Origin: JBKBII01 sp046299415
GTDB taxonomy: Bacteria > Pseudomonadota > Gammaproteobacteria > Ectothiorhodospirales > Ectothiorhodospiraceae
Length of the DNA: 64,000 nucleotides
Direction: 5' to 3'
Assembly: GCA_046299415.1 (NCBI GenBank)
Contig: JBKBII010000011.1
Coordinates: forward strand, 1-64,000
This document shows, piece after piece, positions 9,164 through 18,592 of the stretch (its first letter is position 1; every line of letters begins with the position of its first letter). The notes below the pieces were generated by a model. It had not been told where the DNA came from. It did no database searches and saw only the letters and a program-made list of their open reading frames with translations. A program made the translations under genes and the position numbers.

Positions 9164-9186
9164 ATGCTCAGATCAAATCTGAGCAT
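9164..9186. repeat. Inverted repeat (hairpin), 10-bp arms
   Basis: Perfect arms ATGCTCAGAT and ATCTGAGCAT around a 3-base loop, the second of three consecutive hairpins in the 178-base spacer between the exported-protein gene and the 158-residue protein gene. A third, with arms GCGCAG/CTGCGC, is at 9199-9216. Confidence 0.6.
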
Positions 9187-9233
9187 TTGTCACCGACGGC
9201 GCAGCCTGAGCTGCGCGCACCGCCGGCGATCAA

Positions 9234-10220
9234 TTACTGAGACACCGCAGTCGTCAACGCCTGCATGACTGCATCCGGCGAACGCCGCAGCGCCATGAAG
9301 CTCGCATCGCCACCCATCATGCGCAAATCGGGGAAGTGCAGCGCCATCCGATAACGCATGTGTAAGGCCTCGACCTGTCGCCCATTGATCAAGATTTCGT
9401 AGGGCAGGTACGCAGTATGACGCAACACATCGATGTCGACAGTCGTCAGGTTGTAACGGTCGTCGGCGTCACGTGGGGCACCATCCGCCTCGCGAATCGC
9501 GACTCCGATCACGACCTGCTCGGTGCCCGGAATCTGCAGCCGGTAAATCTCAGAGACCCCGCCTTCACGCGCCGCCAAACGGTTCGTCACTGTGCCGAAC
9601 GCGTGCTGATGAGACGGAAAGGAGCCCAATTCCATCGGATCGGTAAACCGCTCCATACCGAAGGCATAGCGGTAGCGCGACAGGCGGGCCTCATCCATAT
9701 CAGTCGCGCCAAAGGTCGCGTCGCGCCCCAGTATTGCAGCCAGACGGTCTCGAACCGCAACCGCAGAACCCGTACCCGAGTAAGCGACCCTAAAGTACTC
9801 AGGATCGGTGTAGGCCACTTGCACGGCACCATCGACCAACGTGGCTGAAATTCGAATCGGAGCGATATAACCACCCCGCGGGGTCGCCGCTGCGATTTTC
9901 AGGAGATCGTCATGAGTCGCGACGACCACAACAGCCTGTGGCGCAGGCGAAGTCGTCGCCAGAACGCGGAAACCGCCTTCACTGAGGCGGTTCGCCAAGG
10001 TCGAGGCCACCGCAGCCGGATCGGAGCCTGCGTTGCGATCGGCCAAGACGAAAGGCTGATAGTTTTCAGCGAGCACGGCCGAAAGGGGCGCGGCCAAAAC
10101 CGCAAAGATCCAAACCAAAACCAGGCTGCGAACCCAACTTTGAGCCCGCCGCCAACGGGGGCCAAATTCTTGCGCCACGGATATTGAACGCGACGATAAG
10201 TGCGATATTGATAGATTCAT
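9234..10220 (-). CDS. Exported protein of unknown function next to FadL-like porin
   Basis: A 328-residue protein with an N-terminal hydrophobic segment (about residues 33-52, SLVLVWIFAVLAAPLSAVLA) ending in a plausible signal-peptidase site after ALA or VLA, so it is probably periplasmic or membrane-anchored. The rest is an alpha/beta protein; its first half (NRLSEGGFRVLAT and the strands around VVVVATHDDL) vaguely resembles DUF302-type domains, which I hold at low confidence. The start at 10220 is supported by GGAG and AAGGAC purine boxes just upstream. It lies about 360 bases downstream of the FadL-type gene in the same direction and may be its functional partner. Confidence 0.6.
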   Translation of the reverse strand: MNLSISHLSSRSISVAQEFGPRWRRAQSWVRSLVLVWIFAVLAAPLSAVLAENYQPFVLADRNAGSDPAAVASTLANRLSEGGFRVLATTSPAPQAVVVVATHDDLLKIAAATPRGGYIAPIRISATLVDGAVQVAYTDPEYFRVAYSGTGSAVAVRDRLAAILGRDATFGATDMDEARLSRYRYAFGMERFTDPMELGSFPSHQHAFGTVTNRLAAREGGVSEIYRLQIPGTEQVVIGVAIREADGAPRDADDRYNLTTVDIDVLRHTAYLPYEILINGRQVEALHMRYRMALHFPDLRMMGGDASFMALRRSPDAVMQALTTAVSQ

Positions 10221-10582
10221 CTCTCCGTCCTTGTTATATCCACCGAGAAATCGCATGGCGGCCCGCACTGATACGAGCTGGAGCGAGTCTTCACTCGGCC
10301 ACAGCTTTTTTGTTCAGCGGGAGAGCTGTAGCGATCGGTGGCGTTTTAGGTCGTCCCGACGTGAGCATCGGGGGAAGTGGATCGACAATCAGTTAGACAT
10401 TGATCAGAAAACAAAACTCTGCCAGACCACCATCGCGACGCCTGATAAAGGCGCCGCGAATGATGCCGCCACTTTTTAAACGAAACCGTGGTGCGCCGCG
10501 CAACAACGCCGTCGGCACCTATCTTCATCGCGCATTACGATGAGCCTCGGCCTTACCAACGAGGCCGAATCACACCAAATCA

Positions 10583-11950
10583 TTAAAAACGATAGCTGAC
10601 GCCGACTTCCAACTCATATTGACGCATGCGGATCGTCAGATCCTGACCATCAAGCGCGTTCGGACCGGTGACCGACTTGCGGGGCGCGAACATGCCCGCA
10701 AAGTGCAGCGACAAGTTTTCATTCACGTCGCGAGAAAGCCCAACCGTCACGTGATCCTGGGTTACGCCCGGCGCGAGGGTATTGAACAGCACCTCGGATG
10801 ATTTGATCGGATTCTGACCGCGGTTGTAACCGACACGGTACGTCCAGCCGTTGCCGCCATCGATCTGCGCACCGATCTTGAACACATTGATGTCACGCCA
10901 CCCGAAACCCGGGCCATCGTTGCCGCCGAGGGCATTGTTGGGATTTCCGGCACCCATTGGCGGCGGAAATGCACCGAACAAATTCGAGAACGAGTTACTG
11001 ATAGCGGCGACATCGGTGTAGTTGATCCGTTGGTAATCCGCCGAAACCGTGATGGCCGGCGTCACATCGACCGCGACGCCAAGGCCCAGCGACGAGGGAA
11101 CATCAAATTTGCCCTGCTCGGCAAACAGGCCCTCGTATTTATCAAAGCTTCCTGCGCGCAGCTTGGAGCGGTAGCTCGCGCCCACGGTCACACCGTCGGC
11201 GACATCCGCCTGAAATCCAATTTGCCCGCCAAAGGCAAAAGCGCTATCGGTGCCATTGTCGGAAACATTGGCTGGATTCTGAGAGAACTGAGCAAAAGGC
11301 GCGAGTCCTTTGGCGCGGAAGCGCTGGTAGCTGATCACGGGCCCACCACCGACGCGCACACGACCATCATTGAACGTCGCGCCCAACGTCGGCAGGATCG
11401 CCAATTGCTCGAGATTCACACCCGCCTCGCCTGAGCAGAAAATGCCGGTCCCGGTACCCACCGTCTGACCCGACATCGGATCAGTACAACCCATTGGGTT
11501 GGCATACGCCGAATAGTCGGTATTCAGACCACCATTGCCGACAAGCGCAAGGCCAAAGGTCAACTGATCATTGATCGGCTGAACATAGGCCACGCCAGGA
11601 ATGAGGAAGCTCTCACGGCCACTTTTGAGCCGGCCATTGGTCACGAGAGGGAATGATTGAGGACCGAGACCAAACGCTGGCGGGCCCGCCTCGACATCAC
11701 GCTCGGGCCGGAAAAAACTCAATGATCCATTGATCTGACGATCAAGACCCGCAATCGAAGCCGGGTTGGTGGCCGCGCCGAAGCCATCGGTTTGAACGGC
11801 CATCCCAACGCCGCCCATACCTTTATTTTGAGTACCGTAACCATGTGCGAAGTAGCCATTGGTCGCATGTGCCGATCCCGCACCAAGTGCCAAAGCAACA
11901 CCTGCGGCAATCGTTGCCGATCGCATCGCTGAGCCTTTCAATCCCTTCAT
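10583..11950 (-). CDS. FadL/OmpP1/TodX family outer-membrane transporter
   Basis: A 455-residue outer-membrane beta-barrel of the long-chain fatty acid transporter family. It has a signal peptide (hydrophobic core about residues 10-22, cleavage near SAHA), then the family's mature N-terminus ATNGYFAHGYGTQNKGMGG with the GMGGVGMA hatch motif, an NPASIAGL segment, alternating amphipathic strands, and a C-terminal strand ending in Tyr-Arg-Phe, the barrel-assembly signal. A GTG at 11956 is an alternative start; AGGAGG lies 5 bases before that GTG and 11 before the ATG. FadL homologues import hydrophobic compounds. Beside sulfur-oxidation genes, uptake of elemental sulfur or polysulfide species is an attractive inference, not shown. 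Confidence 0.88.
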   Translation of the reverse strand: MKGLKGSAMRSATIAAGVALALGAGSAHATNGYFAHGYGTQNKGMGGVGMAVQTDGFGAATNPASIAGLDRQINGSLSFFRPERDVEAGPPAFGLGPQSFPLVTNGRLKSGRESFLIPGVAYVQPINDQLTFGLALVGNGGLNTDYSAYANPMGCTDPMSGQTVGTGTGIFCSGEAGVNLEQLAILPTLGATFNDGRVRVGGGPVISYQRFRAKGLAPFAQFSQNPANVSDNGTDSAFAFGGQIGFQADVADGVTVGASYRSKLRAGSFDKYEGLFAEQGKFDVPSSLGLGVAVDVTPAITVSADYQRINYTDVAAISNSFSNLFGAFPPPMGAGNPNNALGGNDGPGFGWRDINVFKIGAQIDGGNGWTYRVGYNRGQNPIKSSEVLFNTLAPGVTQDHVTVGLSRDVNENLSLHFAGMFAPRKSVTGPNALDGQDLTIRMRQYELEVGVSYRF

Positions 11951-12424
11951 CCTCACATCTCCCTCCTAGGCAACCGAGCTTTCTTGCTCATCGACTCAAA
12001 GCTCATTTTGATTAAGCCTTCACGCGGCAACATCCATGAATTGAACACGCGAGGCCGGCAAATCGACCGCGTCGCACACATTACCATTTAAACGAGCACA
12101 TTGGATGCAATCTTGCCTCTTTCATTTATAATTAGAAGTCCATAGATTTATAATATACTTAAGTACATGAACTAGTGGCATCTTAAAAACCGAAAATTCT
12201 CTGAGAGCACTGAAAATCCGATCTCGAAAATGGTTTCGAAGCTATCGAAAAGACGCGTCCCTGACTGTATTGCCGGATCCTCCCCCAACTCGACGATTGC
12301 CTTCGATGCGTCATTTCGAACGCCTTCAGCGCATCGCGGCAAGTCATGACGACGACTTCGCCCGTTCCCAAAGCGAACGCGATCGGGGGCCGCAATCCAT
12401 TGGCCGATCTTGAGGGCGAGAGAA
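11951..12424. other. Intergenic spacer with AT-rich island (probable promoter region)
   Basis: Between the FadL-type gene and the terminator of the lipoate operon. Positions 12110-12185 are strikingly AT-rich for this genome and contain a TACTTAAGTA palindrome (12156-12165) and two TATAAA-like hexamers on the minus strand. This is probably the promoter or UP-element region of the FadL-type gene, though no clean -35 pairs with them. No gene was supported. Confidence 0.45.
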
Positions 12425-12457
12425 CGAAAAGCCCCGGCGGCCGTAGTGGCCCGGGGC
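12425..12457 (-). terminator. Rho-independent terminator of the lipoate assembly operon
   Basis: GC-rich hairpin (GCCCCGG / CCGGGGC outer stem plus GGCC/GGCC inner pairing around GTAGT) followed on the minus strand by TTTTCGTT. It lies about 145 bases past the stop of the last operon gene. Confidence 0.8.
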
Positions 12458-12601
12458 TTCAACTATCGTAGATTGATGGGTGTTGGCAGGTCTGACTGAC
12501 CGCAGCTGCCAGTTTACCAATCGTTCAGAACAGCACCGGCTCGGCTCCTGAACGTCAGAAAATCCGCATTTTCCGTCCAAAAAATGGGCCGAACGCAGCC
12601 A

Positions 12602-13759
12602 TCAGCGCGCATCATCCTGCTCAAAATCGAAGGTGCCGACATTTTCACCGTCCATCTGGCGACGCACGAATGCCACATCGGTCGCGTCCAAGGCGAACGG
12701 AAACGAGTAGATGTCCGTTGGACTGGAGTCGCCGTACGGCCGATTGCACGCCGAAACCTCTTCGTCTGACTTGCCCGGGCAGCCGGACGTCTGAAAGGGC
12801 TTTCCCGACTGGATTAACGCATCAACCTCGGTCCGCGGCAAGCCGTAATCCACCACCTGACCAGAGGCGTTGAAACGCATGTCATCGATCCGTCCACCTG
12901 CGTAATCGATCACGAAGCGGGCCAGTTGCACCCGACGCCACTGATCGCGCGAGACCGGGTTCCAATCCTCCATCAACGAACCCTGCTCTGGGAAAAACGC
13001 AAACATATGGTTGTGCCCACCCAGATCGCGAATCTTCTGGCACACCTCGAGTATTTCTTGCTCGGTTTCACCCATTCCACAGATCAGGTGAGCACCAAAC
13101 TTTTCCGGGCCAAAGATATCGGCCGCCCACTCGATCGCCTGCCAATACTTGTCCCAACGATGTGGACTATCAACCGTCTTGCCACGGGTTCGTTCGAAGA
13201 TGTCCGGAGTCACCGCATCCAGAGCGACGGTAAAGATATCGGCGCCTTTGCGGTGAAGTGTCGCAAGATCCTCGTAGGACATTGAGGTCGGGTTCGACAG
13301 AATCGATACCGGAATATGTGGAACCTCGGCGACCCACTGATCGAGCAACGTGACCGTGTCATCATCGGAATTCGGGTGTGTGATCATCGAGATGCACATG
13401 CGCTCGAACTGGCCGGCATCCGCTCTGTTCTTGACCCGCTCAATCACCTCGGCGTATCGCGCCGTCGGCCAATCCACTCGGATGAAATTGCGATCAGCGT
13501 AATCGCGTGATTCTTCGCGATGACGCGCAAGGCCACAGTACGAACAGTTGGCGCGACAGCCTTCGGGATAGGTCACGAGAAGATTGAGGCAATGCGTGCA
13601 CGCCGTACGGTGCATTGTCCCCGGCACCAAGCCGAGCGTCATAGCCGCCGCCGTCGACATCTGAACGTATTCCGGAGACCGCATATCCGGTGTCTTGACG
13701 TGATAGTCCGGCCGATAAAACTGAATCGGCGCGACGAACGACTCGGCAGTTGCACTCAT
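12602..13759 (-). CDS. LipS-type radical SAM protein (lipoate assembly)
   Basis: A 385-residue radical SAM enzyme. The AdoMet [4Fe-4S] motif CRANCSYCG (Cys 68, 72, 75) sits in YPEGCRANCSYCGLARHR, with an upstream CTHC pair (Cys 54, 57). Later Cys residues (SGCPG, ACNRPYG) could bind an auxiliary cluster of the kind used as sulfur donor by lipoyl synthases. It ends an operon with a LipT-type flavoprotein, an sLpl-type ligase and another radical SAM protein, matching the LipS1/LipS2 pathway described for archaea and sHdr-containing bacteria, where the pair inserts the two sulfurs into octanoyl-LbpA. I cannot say from sequence whether it is LipS1 or LipS2. AGAGG nine bases upstream supports the start. 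Confidence 0.85.
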   Translation of the reverse strand: MSATAESFVAPIQFYRPDYHVKTPDMRSPEYVQMSTAAAMTLGLVPGTMHRTACTHCLNLLVTYPEGCRANCSYCGLARHREESRDYADRNFIRVDWPTARYAEVIERVKNRADAGQFERMCISMITHPNSDDDTVTLLDQWVAEVPHIPVSILSNPTSMSYEDLATLHRKGADIFTVALDAVTPDIFERTRGKTVDSPHRWDKYWQAIEWAADIFGPEKFGAHLICGMGETEQEILEVCQKIRDLGGHNHMFAFFPEQGSLMEDWNPVSRDQWRRVQLARFVIDYAGGRIDDMRFNASGQVVDYGLPRTEVDALIQSGKPFQTSGCPGKSDEEVSACNRPYGDSSPTDIYSFPFALDATDVAFVRRQMDGENVGTFDFEQDDAR

Positions 13760-13803
13760 TCGTGTGATCCTCTTGGGTCAAGCTCGGATGAAAGTCTGGC
13801 GCT

Positions 13804-15162
13804 TCAGGCCGCTTCCGAGACGAAATATTCCGGAAACGCAATCCAGCCGCGGCGATGTGTTGCGTCATGCGACGCCGTTGGCGTGCGCCAATGTTGACCA
13901 AGTTCGCGCCGTCGAGCTACTGCACGACTCAAAGCGGCGTCGAACTGGTCACGCATATCCTCATCGTAATCGTCGAGGGCTTCGGCGTCACCCGCTAAAT
14001 GTGCGACAACCGCACGACCGGCGGCTTCGCCACTGACCACGGCGGCCGCGATGCCGGCGCCGGTGATCGGATGGCACAAACCCGCAGCATCACCGACGAA
14101 CACCGCATCTTCGTAAAAGATCCGCTGACGAATACCCCCGACGGGTATCGCACCACCGGTGCGCGCGACGATGTCGGCACCAAGCAAACCTGCGTCGATC
14201 AGAGATCGATGCAACGCCTCGAGCGGCTGCTTGAGGTTGGGCTGCAGGCGCTTGTCGGCGCCAAGACCGAGGTTGGCGAGATTTCCTTTCGGAAAGAGCC
14301 AAGCATATCCACCGGGATAATCATCCGAAAGCCAGATATCCGTCGCCGTGTAGGGTCTTCGCAGGGCGACCGTGTACTGCCGAGTCGCCACGGTCTCCAA
14401 ACTTGGCAAACCGAGCGCAGTCGCGACAGGTGAATGGGGGCCATCGGCGGCGATCAGCCTGCGATATCGGATGACACGACGCCCGCCGGCTGTCTGAATC
14501 TCGGCACAGTTCGTCGCGGAATCCAAACCCACAAGTGGATGACTTGCGTACAACAGCGCGCCGGCCCGTACCGCCTGATGCATCAAGGCCCGATCAAAAA
14601 CCGCACGATCGATCATCAAACCGGGGAAGTCTGAATGCTCGACAGCACCCGAAGGCAGTACGCTTCGCATCGAATCAATGCGTTGTAGCAATACGCCTTC
14701 GGCCCGTGCATAGGCCCCCATCGGCAGCGGAATGAATTCTGCACACTGAACAGGCTCGCCAAATCGGCGATTGCGCTCGATTGCGACGACTTTCAATCCC
14801 GCCGAAGCGGCCATCGATGCAGCAGCCGCGCCGCCCGGCCCGAGTCCGACCACGAGGACGTCACAGGATTCAGGGATCGGTTGCGGCGCGGCCAAATCGG
14901 CATTTTCCGCGTGTGTAACGTCTTGATGCGCCATAGCGCAGGCATCAACCCTTTGGCCGCCTTCATCCACTGCAACTGCAGCCAATCCCCTGCCATCGGA
15001 TCGAAATTGACCCGATCCGCGCGATTCGGACTCCAGCACAGCCGACCTAGAGACCTGCTCGCCAAATCCAAGCGCTGAATCATCACGATGGACGTCGCCG
15101 TGACTCGAAGGGGCTGACGCCAGCCCATTTTTGCCGTTCTGGCGGCTGAATTCGTTCGTCAT
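13804..15162 (-). CDS. lipT: LipT-type FAD oxidoreductase (geranylgeranyl reductase family)
   Basis: Flavoprotein of 452 residues as called. The Rossmann FAD motif GLGPGG is at 106-111, followed by a conserved ERN end of the second strand, a substrate-domain CAEF motif, and the family's second FAD signature VFVGDAAGLCHPITGAGIAAA. In sHdr-linked lipoate operons such a protein, LipT, is thought to supply electrons to LipS1/LipS2. About 95 residues precede the FAD domain, are rich in Ser/Gly/Asp and look non-structural. An internal ATG at 14934 (residue 77) may be the true start, but neither ATG has a strong ribosome binding site. The 15162 start lies 8 bases after the ligase stop, consistent with tight operon spacing. 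Confidence 0.8.
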   Translation of the reverse strand: MTNEFSRQNGKNGLASAPSSHGDVHRDDSALGFGEQVSRSAVLESESRGSGQFRSDGRGLAAVAVDEGGQRVDACAMAHQDVTHAENADLAAPQPIPESCDVLVVGLGPGGAAAASMAASAGLKVVAIERNRRFGEPVQCAEFIPLPMGAYARAEGVLLQRIDSMRSVLPSGAVEHSDFPGLMIDRAVFDRALMHQAVRAGALLYASHPLVGLDSATNCAEIQTAGGRRVIRYRRLIAADGPHSPVATALGLPSLETVATRQYTVALRRPYTATDIWLSDDYPGGYAWLFPKGNLANLGLGADKRLQPNLKQPLEALHRSLIDAGLLGADIVARTGGAIPVGGIRQRIFYEDAVFVGDAAGLCHPITGAGIAAAVVSGEAAGRAVVAHLAGDAEALDDYDEDMRDQFDAALSRAVARRRELGQHWRTPTASHDATHRRGWIAFPEYFVSEAA

Positions 15163-15170
15163 GACTCAGC

Positions 15171-16271
15171 TCACTTCACCTGGTGGTCTGCTGAGCCCGA
15201 GCGCCCAGCGGCAACTGCGCCCTCGACCGCATCAATGAAATCCTGCGGCGTGAGCCTGAGCATCGTCGCTTCGCGACCGTCGAAGAAAGTCTTGATTGTC
15301 GCAGTCACCTGATCGAGGGATACGTGCCTGAGTGCCGCTTCGAGATCAGCAATCAATCGACGGGGCTGAACAAAGAAATCGCCTGTCACCCAGGCTTGGC
15401 GCAGCAGACTTCGCTCTAGGTCGACCTGGACACCCACTCTCAGTGTACCGCCAGAGCAACGATGAATCGTTTCGACCAAAGGCGATCCTGTGACGGGCCG
15501 ATGATGCTGGTAAACCCACTCATCGCAGTCCATCTCGGCCAGCGCCGTTGCGAACGAGGCCTGCTCCTCAGCAAGCAAATCACCGGGCGCCGCGTCGACC
15601 CCGAATTCCTGAGCGAACGTCTGTGCGATCTGTGCCTTGATCTGCTCGATTGACGGTCGATCGTTGCCGAGCAAGTCCGCCAGATTCACGACTCTTTCGC
15701 GCGCCGATGCGATCGCCTTGTCCGACATTTTTTCCGCCGGAATGCGCAAAATCTTGAGCATCCGCTCGACGTCGAATTCAATCAGCAAGGTCCCCTGATA
15801 CAAAATCGAGTCGCCATCAAAGGCGCCGCCGGTGCCCGAGATTTTCCGACCATCGACCTCGATATCGTTGCGCGGGCGAAACACCGCATTGACACCAAAA
15901 GCCTGCAATGAGCGCGCGGCCGTCGTGCAAATCCGCTCGGCGATCGCCGCCATGTCAGCCGTGCCGAGAAAACCTTTATCGAGATAGAGCTCCCAGCCCA
16001 GCTGGGTCTCATCAAAATAGATTGCGCCCCCGCCCGTCATGCGGCGCTGAATCGCAATGCCCTCGGCTTTGCAGTAGTCCAGCCGCAACTCCTGCTCGGC
16101 ACTCTGATGGAAACCGAGAAGCGCACAGGGCTCAAATTGCAAAAATCGCAAAGTATGCGGGCTGACGCCAAGCTGATGCGACTCGAGAAGGGCCCGATTA
16201 AAGGCCATGTTCTCCGCAGCGCGCCGCCGGCCGGTATCGAGAATGCGCAAAACATGGGCCTTACGCGACAT
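15171..16271 (-). CDS. sLpl(AB)-type lipoate:protein ligase
   Basis: A 366-residue lipoate-protein ligase carrying both the large catalytic domain and the small C-terminal domain, the organisation called sLpl(AB) in sHdr-containing prokaryotes. Motifs are RRMTGGGAIYFD (residues 76-87) for the lipoyl-AMP loop and GRKISGTGGAF with catalytic Lys 143. It is expected to load octanoate or lipoate onto LbpA. The ATG at 16271 lies inside the 3' end of the upstream radical SAM gene (11-base overlap), so translational coupling is likely and longer readings are rejected. The next gene, the LipT-type protein, begins 8 bases downstream. Confidence 0.85.
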   Translation of the reverse strand: MSRKAHVLRILDTGRRRAAENMAFNRALLESHQLGVSPHTLRFLQFEPCALLGFHQSAEQELRLDYCKAEGIAIQRRMTGGGAIYFDETQLGWELYLDKGFLGTADMAAIAERICTTAARSLQAFGVNAVFRPRNDIEVDGRKISGTGGAFDGDSILYQGTLLIEFDVERMLKILRIPAEKMSDKAIASARERVVNLADLLGNDRPSIEQIKAQIAQTFAQEFGVDAAPGDLLAEEQASFATALAEMDCDEWVYQHHRPVTGSPLVETIHRCSGGTLRVGVQVDLERSLLRQAWVTGDFFVQPRRLIADLEAALRHVSLDQVTATIKTFFDGREATMLRLTPQDFIDAVEGAVAAGRSGSADHQVK

Positions 16272-17448
16272 GACAACCTCCGCCGACCGGCGCGCCCATG
16301 GCACTCGCCTGCACCACCCGAATGCCCCCGAGGCCACGCTTGAGCGCTTGCTCCCGCTGTCTACGCGCCGCCTCCTCACGGACGATCGTATCGAGATCAA
16401 GCTCGATCCCGCGACCGTCGGCGCCATCTTCGGCCATTACTTCGTCACCGACCGCGATCGAGCAGCACGCAGGCGTCACACGCACCCGACGACCCAAGCG
16501 CGCAGCCAATTCGACTACCCCATCAGCGGGATGCGCGAGCCCCGTCAACCCAGCCATCACCGCATAACTGTCAATCATCATCTTGGTCTTTCCGGGTGGT
16601 CTCGCACAGCCGAGCAGCAATGGCAGATCGCCCAAGCGTTCGCGCGCGTCGAGAAAAAACTGCCCCACCTCATGCGCATCTGGCGTGATAAAAGGTCTCG
16701 AAGCGGGCGCGTAAAAGGGCATCACAACGACGAGCACAAGCGCATCAGGCAAATGCCGCGCCACCATCTCCAAAGCGTTCCACTCGCCAAGCAAATGACC
16801 GTAATGCAAACCAATCACGATATGCGGCACAACTTTCATGTCCGTTGCGACCAGGCATTCGAGCGTTCGCTCAAAGTCATCGACGCTGCGACGCAAGTGG
16901 TAGACCTGAGTGATCGTATCCTGCGCCCCAATGACGTCCATCATCGCGGCGTCGATACCGGCCTGCTCCATGCTCGCGGCGATATTCTCGTCGACCAACG
17001 CTGTGTGCAAGGCAATACGAAAAAACGGAAACTCGTCCTTGATGCGGCGGATCGTCGAGTAAAAGCGATCGTACTCAACCTCGTTGCGATGATTGGATCC
17101 GCCGGTCAAGAGCATGCCCTGCGCGCCATCAGCGATGACCCGATTGACTTCGCGCCACAGATCCTCAGGCGAACGAACCGGGACCATCGGCTCCAGAATC
17201 TTGGCCTTGCAATGATCACAGGCCAGCTTGCAATCTCCACCCGTGATCGACATCGCCGGCCATGCGCTCTTGCCACAATCACTCAGCTCGGAGCTCTGAA
17301 AGGATTTGAATGTCGGGGTATAAAAGTGCGCGAGCTCGGTACGGCGCCCAGCCTCATCCGCCTGTTGTAAAGCGGCGACAAGATCGTTATCGAGAGGCAG
17401 GTCCTCAAGCGCTTCGACGGCCGTAACCGCATCAACCCAACTTGTCAT
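16261..17448 (-). CDS. LipS-type radical SAM protein (lipoate assembly), first gene of operon
   Basis: A 395-residue radical SAM protein resembling uncharacterised archaeal biotin-synthase homologues. The AdoMet cluster motif is GDCKLACDHCK (Cys 73, 77, 80), preceded by a conserved SDCGKSAWPAMSITGG segment with Cys 58; a later NHRNEVEYDRF region and a C-terminal CCSIAVGDEV segment complete the pattern. With the second radical SAM protein at 12.6-13.8 kb it forms the probable LipS1/LipS2 pair that thiolates an octanoyl group carried by LbpA. The order here is radical SAM - sLpl - LipT - radical SAM. Which of the two is LipS1 cannot be settled without a phylogeny. Confidence 0.85.
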   Translation of the reverse strand: MTSWVDAVTAVEALEDLPLDNDLVAALQQADEAGRRTELAHFYTPTFKSFQSSELSDCGKSAWPAMSITGGDCKLACDHCKAKILEPMVPVRSPEDLWREVNRVIADGAQGMLLTGGSNHRNEVEYDRFYSTIRRIKDEFPFFRIALHTALVDENIAASMEQAGIDAAMMDVIGAQDTITQVYHLRRSVDDFERTLECLVATDMKVVPHIVIGLHYGHLLGEWNALEMVARHLPDALVLVVVMPFYAPASRPFITPDAHEVGQFFLDARERLGDLPLLLGCARPPGKTKMMIDSYAVMAGLTGLAHPADGVVELAARLGRRVRVTPACCSIAVGDEVMAEDGADGRGIELDLDTIVREEAARRQREQALKRGLGGIRVVQASAMGAPVGGGCHVA

Positions 17449-18549
17449 CGCTCGACCCCCTGATTCAGTCCCACGCCGCTCACAGCGTTTGTCAACCCCG
17501 ATCTACCACCGCCTCTCACGGACACCAGCTCAACTTAAGCGACACCCGCAAAAACCTGACAGCGACCTCAAAAGCTCAGCGGCACCGTTCGCGGCCGAGC
17601 CGTCTCGCTTCCGTCTGCGATGCCTCCGAGGGCGCTCTCGACCCCTTCATCGACTCACTCATTCGTGACGCGATCAAACACCCGGAACGCTCATCCACGG
17701 CGATTCAGTGCGCTGCCTCGCGCTTGACCCAAGACACGAAGAAAGCCCGTTGCTCTGGATACCCCGCACGACTCCACAACCGCTCCGTACCCTGCAGCAA
17801 AACTTCACACGGCGCGAGTACCCACAGGACCACCGCAATGGATTTATCGCCACGACGCACGAACCGGCAACACACAGCCTTGATCGATCAAATTCCGATC
17901 AGACTCATCAAGCTGCGAGTAAACACCAACTGACGCGCCGATCAACACGCGTTGATCAACACGCACCCATCAATCAACGGCGCCGACTGACGTATCCCCG
18001 GCTCCAGCGTCGGCGAGTCGTGCCCGCGGTAGCGCTCAAAGTTCGAGCGCCAATATCGCCCTCAGTCGACGCCCCGATCAATACAGGCGAGGCAAAACTA
18101 CGTTGCTGGTCCCCAACGCCGCCTGATCGACCTCAGGCGACTCGAGTCCACCAAGGAGTGACGCTGCATCCACGATCAGCCCTGCATCATCGACTAGCCG
18201 TGCCGAGCGACGAGACTGGCGGCGACCGCAACAACAACCGTGCCGCGAGATTAGCGATCGGCGCACGCATCGATTGTCGCGGCAACGTCTTGCTCCGGGG
18301 GCAAAAACCAAGGCGCGAAGCCTGGCAGCCTGTTCTGCATTTCGCCCCCGATAAACACAACCGCTAATCAACAAATCCCGTTAAAAACTCGTATTTTCGG
18401 ATCTAGCTGCCCCGTCGAAAAACGCCGAAAAGGCAACTATCGCCCGGGACAAGCGACCCGAGAAGGCTGTGCGAACCGGCGATCGAACCCATGCGCACAC
18501 GCGCCTCTGAAACACAGCGTGAGCAAACGAAGCAGGGTTGCCAAACGAG
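17449..18549. other. 1.1-kb spacer between the lipoate assembly and lbpA operons
   Basis: No convincing gene on either strand: frames are short or low in protein character. It should hold the promoter of the lipS-sLpl-lipT operon. A small repeat is present at 17940-17964, where GATCAACACGC occurs twice and the 10-bp palindrome GTTGATCAAC sits at 17951-17960. Confidence 0.5.
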
Positions 18550-18574
18550 AAAAGCCGCGCAAGCGCGGCTTTTT
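18550..18574 (-). terminator. Intrinsic terminator after lbpA operon
   Basis: Perfect stem AGCCGCGC/GCGCGGCT with a two-base loop, flanked by A4 and T5 so that it can act in both directions. It lies about 20 bases past the stop of the last gene of the lbpA-dsrE-lbpA operon (minus strand). Confidence 0.85.
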
Positions 18575-18592
18575 AACGCCAAACATTATTAC

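Noticed and set aside
12172..12462. Minus-strand frame of 96 codons
   Set aside because: It runs through the terminator of the lipoate operon and has no start signal or motif.
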